A stretch of 51,636 bases of DNA from an uncultured Collinsella sp. (GCA_959605475.1 CAUHFS010000009.1:1-51636); one strand, 5' to 3'. Shown: positions 31,492-41,145, counted from the first letter of the stretch. Numbers and translations: made by a program. Notes: a model not told the origin generated them from the letters alone.

Positions 31492-32241
31492 TTATTTCTT
31501 GGCCAGTTTGAAGTAACGTTCAAATATCAATTCGAAAACGTAATAGAACATCAATCGACTGTCGAGGTCCATGCTGCCCAAGCGGATTTCTTTTTGCACG
31601 GTGTAGATAGGGTAGTCGGCTAGTTTCGAGAGAGAATTTCGAGAAAAGCCGGTGAGCGTGACAACCTTGCATCCGCGCGTTTTGGCTATCGATGTGGCGT
31701 CAATAGACACCTGCGTCTCGCCGCTTACGGAAACGCTGAAGACCAGGTCGTTTTTGCCGAGGAGCTCTGCGTAATGCCTCATGACATGACGTTCACTGAG
31801 CGTATCGGTGTTCTTGCCCATTATTTTGAGCTTTTCAGCCATCTCGAGGCACGGGTATTTCGAAAAGCCCGAGCAGAAGAACACGATATGCGAGGCATCC
31901 TGGATAAGACTCACAACCGAATCGATGACCCTGTCGTTAAGCAGATCTTTGGTCTGTACGAGCTGGGTATCAAGAGGAAGTGCCTCGATAGTGAATCGAT
32001 TGCGGTCGAGCGAGGCGGAATACGATTGTTTGAGCTCCGTAAACCCCGAGAAGCCAAGCTTATGGGCAAGCCTGACGATTGTATTGGGAGCGACGAAGAA
32101 CCGTTCAGCAACGCTCTTAAGCGTGACATCGTCAATATCATCACGCAGCTCGATGATGTAGCGCATGATCTCGCTTTCGAGATCGTTGAGCTTGCTCTCG
32201 CCAGCTCGCACATGATCATAAAAAGATTCTTGATCTTTCAT
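31492..32241 (-). CDS. RpiR-family regulator of alpha-glucoside module 1
   Basis: 249 residues from ATG 32241; longer reading upstream lacks a start site. The N-terminal HTH (TLKSVAERFFVAPNTIVRLAHKLGFSGFTELKQSY) and the C-terminal SIS sugar-phosphate-binding domain (IVFFCSGFSKYPCLEMAEKLKIMG, FSVSVSGETQVSIDATSIAKTRGCKVVTLTG) define RpiR proteins. It is divergent from the GH4/PTS pair and likely senses the phosphorylated glucoside or glucose-6-phosphate. Confidence 0.85.
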   Translation of the reverse strand: MKDQESFYDHVRAGESKLNDLESEIMRYIIELRDDIDDVTLKSVAERFFVAPNTIVRLAHKLGFSGFTELKQSYSASLDRNRFTIEALPLDTQLVQTKDLLNDRVIDSVVSLIQDASHIVFFCSGFSKYPCLEMAEKLKIMGKNTDTLSERHVMRHYAELLGKNDLVFSVSVSGETQVSIDATSIAKTRGCKVVTLTGFSRNSLSKLADYPIYTVQKEIRLGSMDLDSRLMFYYVFELIFERYFKLAKK

Positions 32242-32539
32242 AAGATGTTTCAGCCCCTCGCATCTCGCCGTACATATGGTACCGCTTTGTGTAGCCAGGT
32301 GAGAAATCGGTAGTCGGTCAAGATTGCCTATTGCCCATGAACTGGGCAAACGCGCGTGTCTGCCTACACATATCTGTGTCGTGAGCGAAATCATGTGTCC
32401 CCGTTTCGCATTGGCCCACACGGGGATTCGCAAATGACCTTATGTCGCAAAATATCAATCGAAACGAAGCAAGCCGAGGACAACCGCGGAGCCCAAGGTC
32501 TTCGAGAACACCGATCAGCCAACCCTGGAGGGACGGAAC
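32242..32539. promoter_or_regulatory. Divergent control region of module 1
   Basis: This 298-bp gap holds two short palindromes: TTGCCCA TGAAC TGGGCAA at 32331-32349 and ACACA TATC TGTGT at 32366-32379. Either could be the RpiR site. The GH4 ribosome site TGGAGGGA lies at its right end. Confidence 0.45.
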
Positions 32540-33865
32540 ATGAAGGATAAGCTCAATATTGTGATCGTTGGCGGCGGCTCCACGTGGTGCCCTGGCATTC
32601 TTAAAGCCCTGACCAAGCACATGGACATTCTGCCGCTGAACCGCGTGATGCTCTATGACATCGATGCCGAGCGTCAGCGTCCGATCGGCGAGTTTGGCAA
32701 GATCCTCTTCGCCGAGGAGGAGCCCGGTGTGGAGTTCGGTTACACCACCGATAAGGACGAGGCTTACACCGACGTCGACTTTGTGCTCTGCCAGATTCGT
32801 ACCGGCGGCTACGAGATGCGTAGCAAGGACGAGAAGATTCCGCTGCATATGGGAATCATCGGCCAGGAAACGGTGGGCCCTGGCGGCATGGCTTACGGTA
32901 TGCGCTCCATGCATGACATGGTTGAGATCGTCAACGACGTTCGCGCTCATAGCCCGGAGGCGTGGATTATCAACTACACCAACCCGGCTGCTATTGTGGC
33001 ATATGGTCTCGAGCGCGTCCTGCCCGACGAGCATCGCGTCCTCAACATCTGCGATCAGCCCGTCAACCTCATGCGCTCTTACGGTCGCCTGCTCGGTCGC
33101 GATATGAGCAAGACGGAGCCCGTGTACTTTGGCCTCAATCACTTCGGTTGGTTCAAGCACATCTACGATGAAGAGGGCCATGACCTCGTCCCGCAGATTA
33201 AGGAGTACACGGAGAAGAACGGCTTCCTTCCTGCCGATGCCGAGCAGCGTGACCAGTCCTGGCTTGATACCTACGCCATGGTCAAGGACATGCTCGAGGA
33301 CTTCCCCGACTATCTGCCCAACACTTATCTGCAGTACTATCTGTATCCCGAGTACAAGGTCGCTCACCTCGACCCCGACTACACTCGCTCCGACGAGGTT
33401 ATCAACGGTCGTGAAAAGCGCGTGTTCGCCGAGTGCGAGCGTGTTGCCAAAGTCGGCACCGCAAAGAACTCCTCGGTTGTGCAAAACGACGCTCATGGCG
33501 ATATGATCGTGGAAATCACCTCGGCCATTTATCGCAACACCAACAAGACCTTCATTGTCATCGTGCCCAACAACGGCATTATCGAGGGCATGCCCGATGA
33601 CGCCATGGTCGAGGTCGCGGCAAGCGTGGGCGCCAATGGCCCGCAGCCCTATGCTGTTGGCAAGATCGGTACCTTCTATCGCGGCCTTATGGAGAACCAG
33701 TACGCCTATGAGCGCCTGACTGTTGAGGCTTGGATGGAGGGTTCCTACGAGAAGGCTCTGCAGGCACTCACGCTTAATCGTCTGGTCGGTGACGCAAAGA
33801 AGGCCCGCAAAGTGCTCGACAAGCTCATCGAGGCCAATAAGGATTACTGGCCGGAGCTTAAGTAG
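32540..33865 (+). CDS. GH4 6-phospho-alpha-glucosidase (module 1)
   Basis: 441 residues; ATG 32540. The NAD-binding start NIVIVGGGSTWCPG, the YTNPAA strand, the metal/active-site NICDQPV and YFGLNHFGWFKHIYD, and SDEVINGREKRVF all match GH4 enzymes of the GlvA/AglB type. These hydrolyse phosphorylated maltose-like disaccharides using NAD+ and Mn2+ through an oxidation-elimination mechanism. It is followed by its PTS permease after an 82-bp gap with a hairpin. Confidence 0.92.
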   Translation: MKDKLNIVIVGGGSTWCPGILKALTKHMDILPLNRVMLYDIDAERQRPIGEFGKILFAEEEPGVEFGYTTDKDEAYTDVDFVLCQIRTGGYEMRSKDEKIPLHMGIIGQETVGPGGMAYGMRSMHDMVEIVNDVRAHSPEAWIINYTNPAAIVAYGLERVLPDEHRVLNICDQPVNLMRSYGRLLGRDMSKTEPVYFGLNHFGWFKHIYDEEGHDLVPQIKEYTEKNGFLPADAEQRDQSWLDTYAMVKDMLEDFPDYLPNTYLQYYLYPEYKVAHLDPDYTRSDEVINGREKRVFAECERVAKVGTAKNSSVVQNDAHGDMIVEITSAIYRNTNKTFIVIVPNNGIIEGMPDDAMVEVAASVGANGPQPYAVGKIGTFYRGLMENQYAYERLTVEAWMEGSYEKALQALTLNRLVGDAKKARKVLDKLIEANKDYWPELK

Positions 33866-33894
33866 CTAGTTCCATAGCGCTTGATAACTGTTAT

Positions 33895-33930
33895 GGGGCG
33901 TGTGGGCTGTGGAGCTGCACGCCCCGTTTC
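33895..33930 (+). terminator. Intercistronic hairpin GH4-EIICB (module 1)
   Basis: GGGGCGTG (33895-33902) pairs with CACGCCCC (33918-33925), followed by GTTTCTTT. It sits 17 bp before the permease ribosome site and probably causes partial termination or stabilises the upstream message. Confidence 0.65.
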
Positions 33931-33947
33931 TTTAAGAGGGGTATCCC

Positions 33948-35510
33948 ATGAACAAAGATGAGCTGCTGGCAAAGTTCCAGCGCCTGGGCAAAGTCCTCAT
34001 GACGCCTGTCTTGATCCTGCCAATCGCCGGCATCCTTCAGGGCTTTGGCAATGCCTTTACCAGCCCCACCCTTACGGCAGCTGTTCCCTGGCTTGCTGCT
34101 CCGGGCTTTGCGATCTTCTTTTCGATTCTCAAGGCCGCTGCCAGCATCGTTATGAACAACATCCCGGTTATCTTCTCGATTTGTCTCGCCTATGGCTTCG
34201 CCAAGTCCGAGAAGGCTACCGCGGCGCTTTGTGGCTTTTTGGGCTACATGTGCATGAATTCCGTGATGGGCACGTTCCTTACGGCGACTGGCGTCATCGA
34301 TCCCGCGAATCTTACGACGGGCCAGAGCACGATCCTCGGCATCACCACGCTCGACACTGGCGTTATCGGCGGTCTTCTGGTGGGCGCAATCGTCGCATGG
34401 TTGCATAACCGTTACTACAAGATTGAGCTGCCTGCCGTGTTCTCCATCTTCAACGGCACGCGCTTTATCCCAGCGGTGACGCTGCTCTCATGCAGCATCC
34501 TCGCATTGGTCATGTCCTTTGTTTTCCCGTTTATTCAGAACGCTCTCGGTGCGCTGTCCGAGTTCATCAAGACTACGGGTGCCTTTGGTGCATTTGTCTA
34601 CGGCGCCGGCGAGCGCATGCTCCTGCCTTTTGGCCTGCATCACTTTGTCTATTTGCCGTTCTTCTTCACGTCGCTCGGTGGCGTCGAGACCATCGACGGC
34701 CAGACTGTTCAGGGCGCTATCAATATCTACAACGCGATCCTGGGCTCTCCCAGCACGCCGTTTAACATCGAGGTCAGCCGTTTTGTCATGAACGGCAAGG
34801 TTATCTTCGCCATGTTCGGCCTGCCTGGCGCTGCACTCGCCTTCTACAAGACGGCGCTTCCCAAGAACAAGAAGAAGACCGCAGCACTCATGATCGCCAT
34901 CGTGGTGCCTTGCATCCTCTCCGGCATTACCGAGCCGCTCGAGTACTCCTTCCTGTTTATCGCGCCCATCCTCTACGTGTTCCACGCTCTTATGGCTGGT
35001 CTTGCTTATGCGCTGACCTATATCCTGCAGTTCAACGTGGCTGGCTCCGCGTCCTTCGGCGGCCCGCTCTTGTCGTTGATCTTTAACGGCATTATGGGTG
35101 CAGCCAAGGGCTCCAACTGGCAGGTTATCCTGTTCCTCGGCCCCATCTACTTCGTGGTGTACTACTTCGTCTTCAAGTTCATCATTCTTAAGAAGGACCT
35201 TAAGACCCCTGGCCGCGAGGAAGAGTCCGACGATGAAGCCGAAAAGGCTCCCAAGACCGTGATTAGCGACCTCATTCCCGCCATCGTTGAGGCAGTGGGC
35301 GGCGACAACAATATTAAGTCTGTCGAGGCCTGCTTCACCCGTCTGCGCATCCAGCTCAATGACTGTGACAAGGTGGTTGATGACGCCGAGTTTACCGAAA
35401 AGCTCGAAGCGCGTGGCATCGTGCACGTCAACGGCGGCGTGCAGATTGTCTACGGCAACATGGCATCTAACTACGCAACTCAGATGCGCGAGCTACTGGG
35501 TATGGAGTAA
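33948..35510 (+). CDS. PTS alpha-glucoside permease EIICB (module 1)
   Basis: 520 residues; ATG 33948 after AGAGGGG. The EIIC membrane domain spans ~1-410 (MTPVLILPIAGILQGFGNA, GAGERMLLPFGLHHFVYLPFFFTSLGG, GITEPLEYSFLFIAP), then a linker and the EIIB domain with the phosphorylated Cys in VEACFTRLRIQL near residue 463. It belongs to the glucose/glucoside class (GlvC, MalX). No EIIA domain is attached or adjacent, so a general EIIA-Glc elsewhere must donate phosphate. Confidence 0.92.
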   Translation: MNKDELLAKFQRLGKVLMTPVLILPIAGILQGFGNAFTSPTLTAAVPWLAAPGFAIFFSILKAAASIVMNNIPVIFSICLAYGFAKSEKATAALCGFLGYMCMNSVMGTFLTATGVIDPANLTTGQSTILGITTLDTGVIGGLLVGAIVAWLHNRYYKIELPAVFSIFNGTRFIPAVTLLSCSILALVMSFVFPFIQNALGALSEFIKTTGAFGAFVYGAGERMLLPFGLHHFVYLPFFFTSLGGVETIDGQTVQGAINIYNAILGSPSTPFNIEVSRFVMNGKVIFAMFGLPGAALAFYKTALPKNKKKTAALMIAIVVPCILSGITEPLEYSFLFIAPILYVFHALMAGLAYALTYILQFNVAGSASFGGPLLSLIFNGIMGAAKGSNWQVILFLGPIYFVVYYFVFKFIILKKDLKTPGREEESDDEAEKAPKTVISDLIPAIVEAVGGDNNIKSVEACFTRLRIQLNDCDKVVDDAEFTEKLEARGIVHVNGGVQIVYGNMASNYATQMRELLGME

Positions 35511-35538
35511 ACGACTCAAACACACAATCAAGATTAAT

Positions 35539-35585
35539 ACAGGTTGGCGTCCGATTCTTCAATCGGGCGCCAACCTGTGCTGTTT
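35539..35585 (+). terminator. Terminator of module 1
   Basis: ACAGGTTGGCG (35539-35549) pairs with CGCCAACCTGT (35568-35578), then GCTGTTTTGG. The inner CCGAT/ATCGG also pairs. Confidence 0.75.
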
Positions 35586-35702
35586 TGGGGTGAATGGGCA
35601 AGTACATGACGTGCCCGTTGCTCTCTTTTGGCGCTGCCTATCGTGTATTCGGACGCCTTGCGACGGTGAGGTGCGTTCTTTTCGGTTCTAGCGTGTTTGC
35701 GG

Positions 35703-36503
35703 CTAGCGCTGCGCCCGAAGTCGATTTGCACAGCTGATATACAGAGCGTTAACCGCGCTTTGTAGGCTCATGCCCTCAACCAAGGCGGTCGAGTACTCGC
35801 TGAGTGACTCCGCGCTCACGGGTAGCAAGAGCTCGCGCGCCCCGTTGTTATCGAATGCCATGTTGCTCGATATCCAAATAACGCGGCAACCTCGCCGCTT
35901 GGCCTCAACGTAAAGATTGAAGATATGGCTCGTCTTCCCTGAGAACGATACAAAGATGGCTAGATCGTCGGGTTGGAGCAGACAGAGCGACGTTTCCTGT
36001 CCCTTGACGGAGCCGAATGAGAAGCACAGTCGGTTTACGCGGCTCAGCTTTTCGCAGAGTGAGCGGGCGGCGAGATTGGAGAATGAGCTTCCGTATACGT
36101 AGACATTTTGCGCATCGAGAAGCCAGTCAACGGCCTGCTCGAGTCGATCCTCAGTGAGCAGGCGTTTTGTTTCAAGCAAAGAGGTCTCTACGATATCGAA
36201 ATACCAGGGTATATCGATTTGCTTATGCGCCCTTGCCTCGGTTGTCTCGCGCTGGAGCCAAGCGTTGAAGTCGTCAACTTGCTCTTTGAACGATCGAAAG
36301 CTCGAGCCGTTTACGCGCCTGCAGAAGCGCGAGATGGTCGCGGGCGATGTATTGCACGCGCGGGCAAGTTCTTCTATTGAGAGCTCTGGGATCTCGTCGT
36401 GATGGGAAAGGGCGTAGAGTGCGATGTGGGCGTCAAGGCTGCCGCCCTTCTCGACGTCTTCGATACAAGACCTGAGGTTCGAATAGACCTCGTACATCGA
36501 CAT
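35703..36503 (-). CDS. RpiR-family regulator of alpha-glucoside module 2
   Basis: 266 residues; ATG 36503 after TTGGAG. HTH SIEELARACNTSPATISRFCRRVNGSSFRSFKE and a C-terminal SIS domain (VYVYGSSFSNLAARSLCEKLSRVNRL, LAIFVSFSGKTSHIFNLYVEAKRRGCRVIWISSN). Unlike the module-1 regulator it is the last gene of its own operon, downstream of the permease and separated by a hairpin at 36523-36558 that may limit its level. Confidence 0.85.
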   Translation of the reverse strand: MSMYEVYSNLRSCIEDVEKGGSLDAHIALYALSHHDEIPELSIEELARACNTSPATISRFCRRVNGSSFRSFKEQVDDFNAWLQRETTEARAHKQIDIPWYFDIVETSLLETKRLLTEDRLEQAVDWLLDAQNVYVYGSSFSNLAARSLCEKLSRVNRLCFSFGSVKGQETSLCLLQPDDLAIFVSFSGKTSHIFNLYVEAKRRGCRVIWISSNMAFDNNGARELLLPVSAESLSEYSTALVEGMSLQSAVNALYISCANRLRAQR

Positions 36504-36522
36504 TCAAATCACTCCAAACAAT

Positions 36523-36558
36523 AATGCCCCGGAGCGGATATGCCATCTCCGGAGCATT
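36523..36558 (-). terminator. Attenuator-like hairpin between EIICB-2 and rpiR-2
   Basis: AATGCCCCGGAG / CTCCGGAGCATT with one mismatch; on the minus strand it is followed by ATTGTTTGG. Read-through would give low expression of the regulator. Confidence 0.6.
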
Positions 36559-36580
36559 GTGGTGAAGCTATGGGACGGAT

Positions 36581-38161
36581 TTATTCCATGCCCAAGTATT
36601 CTCTCATTTCGACTTTGTAGACAGAAGCTTTATTGCCGTAAACGATCTGAACACCGCCGCCAACGTGCACGATTGCGCTGGCGCCGAGGTCTTTGGTGAA
36701 GACGCTATCGTCCTTGACCAGGGCGGTGTCTTTGAGGCTGAGCCTCAGGCGAGTGAAGCAGGCGTTGACACCCGAGATGTTATCGGCGCCGCCCACGGCT
36801 TCCACGATCTGCGGGATGAGCTCGCTTACCTGGACAGGTGCTTTGGAGTCGATGGCCGACATGTCATCCGCTGCCTGCGTGTCATCATCCTCGCGGCCCG
36901 GGGTTTTGAGGTCAAATTTCTTGATAAAGGTGCGGAACAGCACGTAATAGATTCCGAAGTAAGCGATGCCGAGCGGAATAAGCCAGAACCAGTTGGAGCC
37001 TTTGTCGGCGTTCATGATGCCGTTGAAGATCCACGAGAGGAGCGGTCCGCCGAAGGCGGAAGGCCCGGGCACATTGAACTGTACCAGGTAGGTGAGTACA
37101 TAAGCGATGCCGCACAGCAGGGCGTGGACCACATAGAGTACGGGCGCTACAAAGAGGAAGGAGTACTCGAGCGGTTCGGTTATGCCCATGATGGCGGCCG
37201 GAATGACGGCGGCGATCATGAGGGAGCCGACCTTCTTTTTATTCTCGGGACGGGCACAGTGGTAGATGGCGAGCGCCGCTGCGGGCAGGCCGCACATGGC
37301 GAACAGCACCTTGCCGTTCATGACGTATTTTGAGATGTCGATGTCGTACATCATGCCGGGCGTGTTGAGCATGGCGTTGTAGATGTTGACGGCACCCTCG
37401 ACGGTCTGGCCGTCAACCTGGATGCTACCGCCCAGAGAAGTGAAGAAAAACGGCAGGTAGATGAAATGGTGCAGGCCGAAGGGCAGAAGCATGCGCTCGG
37501 AGAAGCCATAGATGAACGCGCCAAACACCCCGGTGGAATCGATGAGTGTCGAGGCGGCCTTTAGGCCGGTTTGCACAAACGGAAACACGAAGGCGAGTGC
37601 AACGCCCACCAGGCTCGCGAAAACGACGGTGAGGGCGGGGACGCAGCGTGTGCCGTTGAAGATGCCGAGCACCGGCGGAAGCTGAACCTTATAGAATCGG
37701 TTGTGGATCCACGCGACTACCAAGCCGATGATGATGCCGCCGAATACGCCGGTGTCGAGTGTGGTTACGCCCAGGATGGCGTTCTGGCCGGTCTGCAGGT
37801 TGGCGGGATCGATGGTGCCCAGCAGGATAAGCAGCTGACCCATGATCGTGTTCATGGTCATGTAGCCGATGAAGCCTGAGAGTGCGGCGGTCGCCTTCTC
37901 GGCCTTGGCGTAACCGTAGGCGATGCAGATCGCAAAGAGAACCGAGATGTTACCATTGATAACGTTGCCGGCTGCTTTGATGAGTGTGCTAAAGATCACC
38001 ATCGGCTCGGTGCCCAAAAGCGGGCAGAGCGAGATGAGGTTAGCATTGGAAAGGGCGGAGCCCAGACCGACCAAAATGCCGGAAACGGGCAGGAGGAGGA
38101 CCGGCGCCATGAGCACCTTGCCGAGTCTCTGGAACTCGCTGTAGAGCTTGCTTTCTTTCAT
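36581..38161 (-). CDS. PTS alpha-glucoside permease EIICB (module 2)
   Basis: 526 residues; ATG 38161 after GAAGGAA. Same architecture as the module-1 permease: EIIC with FSERMLLPFGLHHFIYLPFFFTSLGG and GITEPLEYSFLFVAP, and EIIB with the phospho-Cys in VNACFTRLRLSL. Sequence is clearly paralogous to 33948-35510 but diverged throughout, so the duplication (or separate acquisition) is not recent. Transcribed after the GH4 gene with a 24-bp gap. Confidence 0.92.
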   Translation of the reverse strand: MKESKLYSEFQRLGKVLMAPVLLLPVSGILVGLGSALSNANLISLCPLLGTEPMVIFSTLIKAAGNVINGNISVLFAICIAYGYAKAEKATAALSGFIGYMTMNTIMGQLLILLGTIDPANLQTGQNAILGVTTLDTGVFGGIIIGLVVAWIHNRFYKVQLPPVLGIFNGTRCVPALTVVFASLVGVALAFVFPFVQTGLKAASTLIDSTGVFGAFIYGFSERMLLPFGLHHFIYLPFFFTSLGGSIQVDGQTVEGAVNIYNAMLNTPGMMYDIDISKYVMNGKVLFAMCGLPAAALAIYHCARPENKKKVGSLMIAAVIPAAIMGITEPLEYSFLFVAPVLYVVHALLCGIAYVLTYLVQFNVPGPSAFGGPLLSWIFNGIMNADKGSNWFWLIPLGIAYFGIYYVLFRTFIKKFDLKTPGREDDDTQAADDMSAIDSKAPVQVSELIPQIVEAVGGADNISGVNACFTRLRLSLKDTALVKDDSVFTKDLGASAIVHVGGGVQIVYGNKASVYKVEMREYLGME

Positions 38162-38185
38162 GATGTTCCTTCGATGCGCGGGGAG

Positions 38186-39511
38186 TTAGGACAGGGTCGG
38201 CCAATAATCGCCGTTCGCTTCAATCAGGTCGTCGAGGATTTGGCGCGCGACGGTAGTCGAAGGGACGGTCTTGTTGATTGCGATGGCTTCGAGCGCCTTC
38301 TGGTAGGAATGCTCGTAATATGCGTCGACGGCGAGCTTCTCACTGGCATTCTGCTCTTCGATAAGCCCCTTGTAAAAGGTGGGGATAGCAGGCTGGCTGA
38401 TGGGTTCGGGGCCCCAAGAGCGCAGGTAGGCGGGGACCTCGACCATGGCGTCATCGGGCAGATTGGGGATGGCGCCGTTATTCTCGACGATTACGAGATA
38501 ACGTTCGCACTTGTTGTAGGCGATAGAGGCGGCTGCGTCGACGATAAAGTCGCCAAAGACCGTGAAGCTCTGTACGGGGCTCTTGTAATTGGCGGGATCT
38601 GCCAGGTACTTGTCGTGCTCGGCAAACATCTCCTTCTCGCGTCCGTTGATGACGTTGTCGGCGCGCGTCCAGTTGGGGTCCATGTCATCTGCCATGTCTT
38701 TGGAGTACAGGTAGTACTGCAGGTAGCTGTTGGGCAGATACTCGGGATAGTCCTTCACAATCTTGACGTATTGACCCCAGGTGTGCATCCAGTCCTTGTC
38801 CTTGTGATGCTTGTCGCTCACGGCCATGCCGTGCTCGAGAATCATCTGACGGAGCTCCGGCAGACGATCGCGCCCCTGTTTGTCGTAAATTTTGGTAAAC
38901 CAGCCAAAGTGATTGAGTCCAAAATACATGGGGTCGATATCGCGCCAGCTGGGAAGTCCGAGCATCTTAGAGTACGAGAGCAAGATAGCCGTGGGCATAT
39001 CGCAGATGTTAAGGATATGGTCGTTGTCAAACTCGCGACGTGTGGCCTCGGCGACAACTGCGGCGGGGTTGGAATAGTTGAGGATCCAGGCGTCTGGACT
39101 GTATTTCTTGGCGTAGCGTACGAGGTCGAAGACGCCGGGGATGGACCTGATGCCATAGGAGATCGAACCGCCGGCGCCGCAGGTTTCCTGTCCCACGCAA
39201 CCATACTTGAGAGGGATGCGCTCGTCTTGGCGACGCATCTGAAGGCCACCCTGGCGGATTTGCGCGAAGACGAAGTCGACATCGGTGAATGCCTTTTCGG
39301 GATCGGTCGTCACGACAACTTCGATGTCAGGAGCTTCCTGCTCGATGAACTGCTTCATGATGTCGTAGACGAGATGCATGCGCTTCTCGTCGATGTCATA
39401 CAGGGCGAGTTTGCGCAGCGGTAATTCGTTTTTCTTCTGCAATAGGCTCTGGATGATGCCGGGAGTGTGGGTGCTGCCGGCCCCGGCGATTACAACTGCT
39501 TTCTTGTCCAT
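38186..39511 (-). CDS. GH4 6-phospho-alpha-glucosidase (module 2)
   Basis: 441 residues; ATG 39511 after AAAGGGG. GH4 motifs: VVIAGAGSTHTPG, LNYSNPAAVV, NICDMPTAI, YFGLNHFGWFTKIYD and NVINGREKEMF. CDMP is the form seen in characterised GlvA-type enzymes; the module-1 protein has CDQP. Same length as its paralogue. First gene of the operon GH4-EIICB-rpiR. Confidence 0.92.
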   Translation of the reverse strand: MDKKAVVIAGAGSTHTPGIIQSLLQKKNELPLRKLALYDIDEKRMHLVYDIMKQFIEQEAPDIEVVVTTDPEKAFTDVDFVFAQIRQGGLQMRRQDERIPLKYGCVGQETCGAGGSISYGIRSIPGVFDLVRYAKKYSPDAWILNYSNPAAVVAEATRREFDNDHILNICDMPTAILLSYSKMLGLPSWRDIDPMYFGLNHFGWFTKIYDKQGRDRLPELRQMILEHGMAVSDKHHKDKDWMHTWGQYVKIVKDYPEYLPNSYLQYYLYSKDMADDMDPNWTRADNVINGREKEMFAEHDKYLADPANYKSPVQSFTVFGDFIVDAAASIAYNKCERYLVIVENNGAIPNLPDDAMVEVPAYLRSWGPEPISQPAIPTFYKGLIEEQNASEKLAVDAYYEHSYQKALEAIAINKTVPSTTVARQILDDLIEANGDYWPTLS

Positions 39512-39541
39512 GTGGTAAACCCCTTTCGTGTGGATTGACCA

Positions 39542-39594
39542 TTTCAGACTACGAAAGCTTTACCTGCGATTCTATCGATTTTCAGATTGCGAAA
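39542..39594. promoter_or_regulatory. Two direct operator-like sites upstream of module 2
   Basis: TTTCAGACTACGAAA at 39542-39556 and TTTCAGATTGCGAAA at 39580-39594. Each is a TTTC-N7-GAAA half-dyad, 38 bp apart and 31-83 bp upstream of the GH4 start. They are good candidates for RpiR-2 binding. No copy is seen in front of module 1. Confidence 0.55.
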
Positions 39595-39754
39595 AACGAT
39601 AGCGACAATCTTAACAGGATGCGTTTTGCGTGGTTAAATAGCGCCGGGAAAGATGCTGACTTGGGCGGCAGATGACGTGTTGCATGGCTGCAGGAGCGAA
39701 CGCCAGGCGGTCAAAAGATGGTGGGCGGTGCTGCGTCTTTTGGCTGCAATTGCG

Positions 39755-40984
39755 CTACCCGCGGCGGCGCTCCCAACGTGCCAGCTTAATCGTCACCAGC
39801 GTAAGCGCCCAGGCCACAAGCGAGAACGCGGCGCCCACGGCACCCACGTACGCAATGCCAATGCTGCTTACCACGGCTCCGCCCACCGCGGTGCCAAACG
39901 AGATGCCGACGTTGAACGCCATGGGCTCAACCGAACTTGCGAGTACCATCGACTTGGGATGGCGGCTGCGCGCCACGTCCATAAAGTGCGTGATGCACGA
40001 CACCGAGAACAGGTACATGAGCAGCGCCAAGCTAAAAACAAAGACCAGCGCGAGCGGCATGGTGCCGCCCACAGCAAACAGCCCGAGTAACGCTGCAGCC
40101 TGCAGCACAAACGTCACAAGCAGCGCCTTCATGCCAAAGCGTGCATCGATCCATCCGCCCAGGATGTTCGAGATCAGGCAGAACACGCCGTAGGCCATAA
40201 GCGTGGTGCTCGCCTGAACGGTGCCCATACCCAGCACCTGCTCAAGATAAGGCGTCACGTAGCCGTAGAACACATAGACCGAGCCTACGCCAAACAAAAA
40301 GATGAGCATGCCGGTGATGATGCTCGGCTCGCGCAGCAGACCCGCCTGCTCGCGAAAGGTGGCAGGCTCGTCGGTTTGCCCAGCGCGCGGCATAAACGCC
40401 ACGAGCGCTCCGCAGATCAGAACGGCAAAGGTCAGCGTGCCGTACATGGCCACGTGCCAGTCGAGCGTGTCGGCCACGAACTTGCCAATCGAAGTGACAA
40501 AGACCATTGCCACGGAAAACGCACCATATACCACCGAGATGGCAAGCGAAGTTTGCTGCGGGGACAGCAGCTCGGGGATGTACGTCACGCCCACGGCGAG
40601 CAGTGCGCCCGAGACAGAGCCCAGGACAATGCGCGAGATAAACAGTACCTGGAAGTTGGGCGCCAACGCCATGACCAGGTTGCCGAGCACAAAAACGATG
40701 CTGTAGCACACGAGCAGCTGGTAGCGGCGGAATCGCCCCGTGCTGAGCGCGAGCACCGGCGTGGCGATAGCGTAGACGAGTGCGAACACGCTGATGAGCT
40801 GGCCCGCAGTGGCAAGTGATACGCCGAGTTCCGTTGCCAAGTCGCTTTCGATGCCGATGACCACGAACTCGGAGCAGCCGAGCGAGAATCCCAACAGCAC
40901 GAGCAGCGCCAGGCAGAGCTTGGTGCGCGCGGGGGAGAGCGCGGCGGCGGTTGACTTACTTTTAGGCGTGGTTGCGGCGGTCAA
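39755..40984 (-). CDS. MFS efflux transporter (DHA1/AraJ-like)
   Basis: 409 residues from TTG 40984, which has GGAG at ideal 8-nt spacing; other in-frame starts are GTG 40993 and TTG 41032. Twelve helices with the DHA1 opening LALLVLLGFSLGCSEFVVIGIESDLATELGVSLATAGQLIS and ALSTGRFRRY in loop 2-3. It resembles AraJ/YdhP sugar or drug efflux proteins. It is divergent from the LpdD-Nudix gene and shares its palindrome-containing promoter region, so it may belong to that regulon. Confidence 0.8.
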   Translation of the reverse strand: MTAATTPKSKSTAAALSPARTKLCLALLVLLGFSLGCSEFVVIGIESDLATELGVSLATAGQLISVFALVYAIATPVLALSTGRFRRYQLLVCYSIVFVLGNLVMALAPNFQVLFISRIVLGSVSGALLAVGVTYIPELLSPQQTSLAISVVYGAFSVAMVFVTSIGKFVADTLDWHVAMYGTLTFAVLICGALVAFMPRAGQTDEPATFREQAGLLREPSIITGMLIFLFGVGSVYVFYGYVTPYLEQVLGMGTVQASTTLMAYGVFCLISNILGGWIDARFGMKALLVTFVLQAAALLGLFAVGGTMPLALVFVFSLALLMYLFSVSCITHFMDVARSRHPKSMVLASSVEPMAFNVGISFGTAVGGAVVSSIGIAYVGAVGAAFSLVAWALTLVTIKLARWERRRG

Positions 40985-41064
40985 GGTTGTCACTCCAATG
41001 TCGCATGAATAAGCGGGATTCAATCCCTGCAACTCTAACAGAATGTGTCAGGTGCCTGCTCCCT

Positions 41065-41105
41065 TTGTCGCAGGCTGCGCTTGCCTGTATAGTCGCAATA
41101 CAGGC
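41065..41105 (+). promoter_or_regulatory. Promoter with overlapping palindromic operator (site 1)
   Basis: Candidate -35 TTGTCG (41065-41070), 17-bp spacer, -10 TATAGT (41088-41093). GCCTGTAT (41083-41090) and ATACAGGC (41098-41105) form a perfect 8-bp dyad with 7-bp centre that covers the -10. Nearly the same sequence recurs at 42222-42246. A dimeric repressor site is the simplest reading. Confidence 0.6.
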
Positions 41106-41145
41106 GAAGATGGTCTCGAGTAAACCGCGGGCGACGGGAGATCCC

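Noticed and set aside
36465..36490. tRNA T-arm-like GGTTCGAAT.
   Set aside because: It lies inside the rpiR-2 coding region with no acceptor stem or cloverleaf around it.
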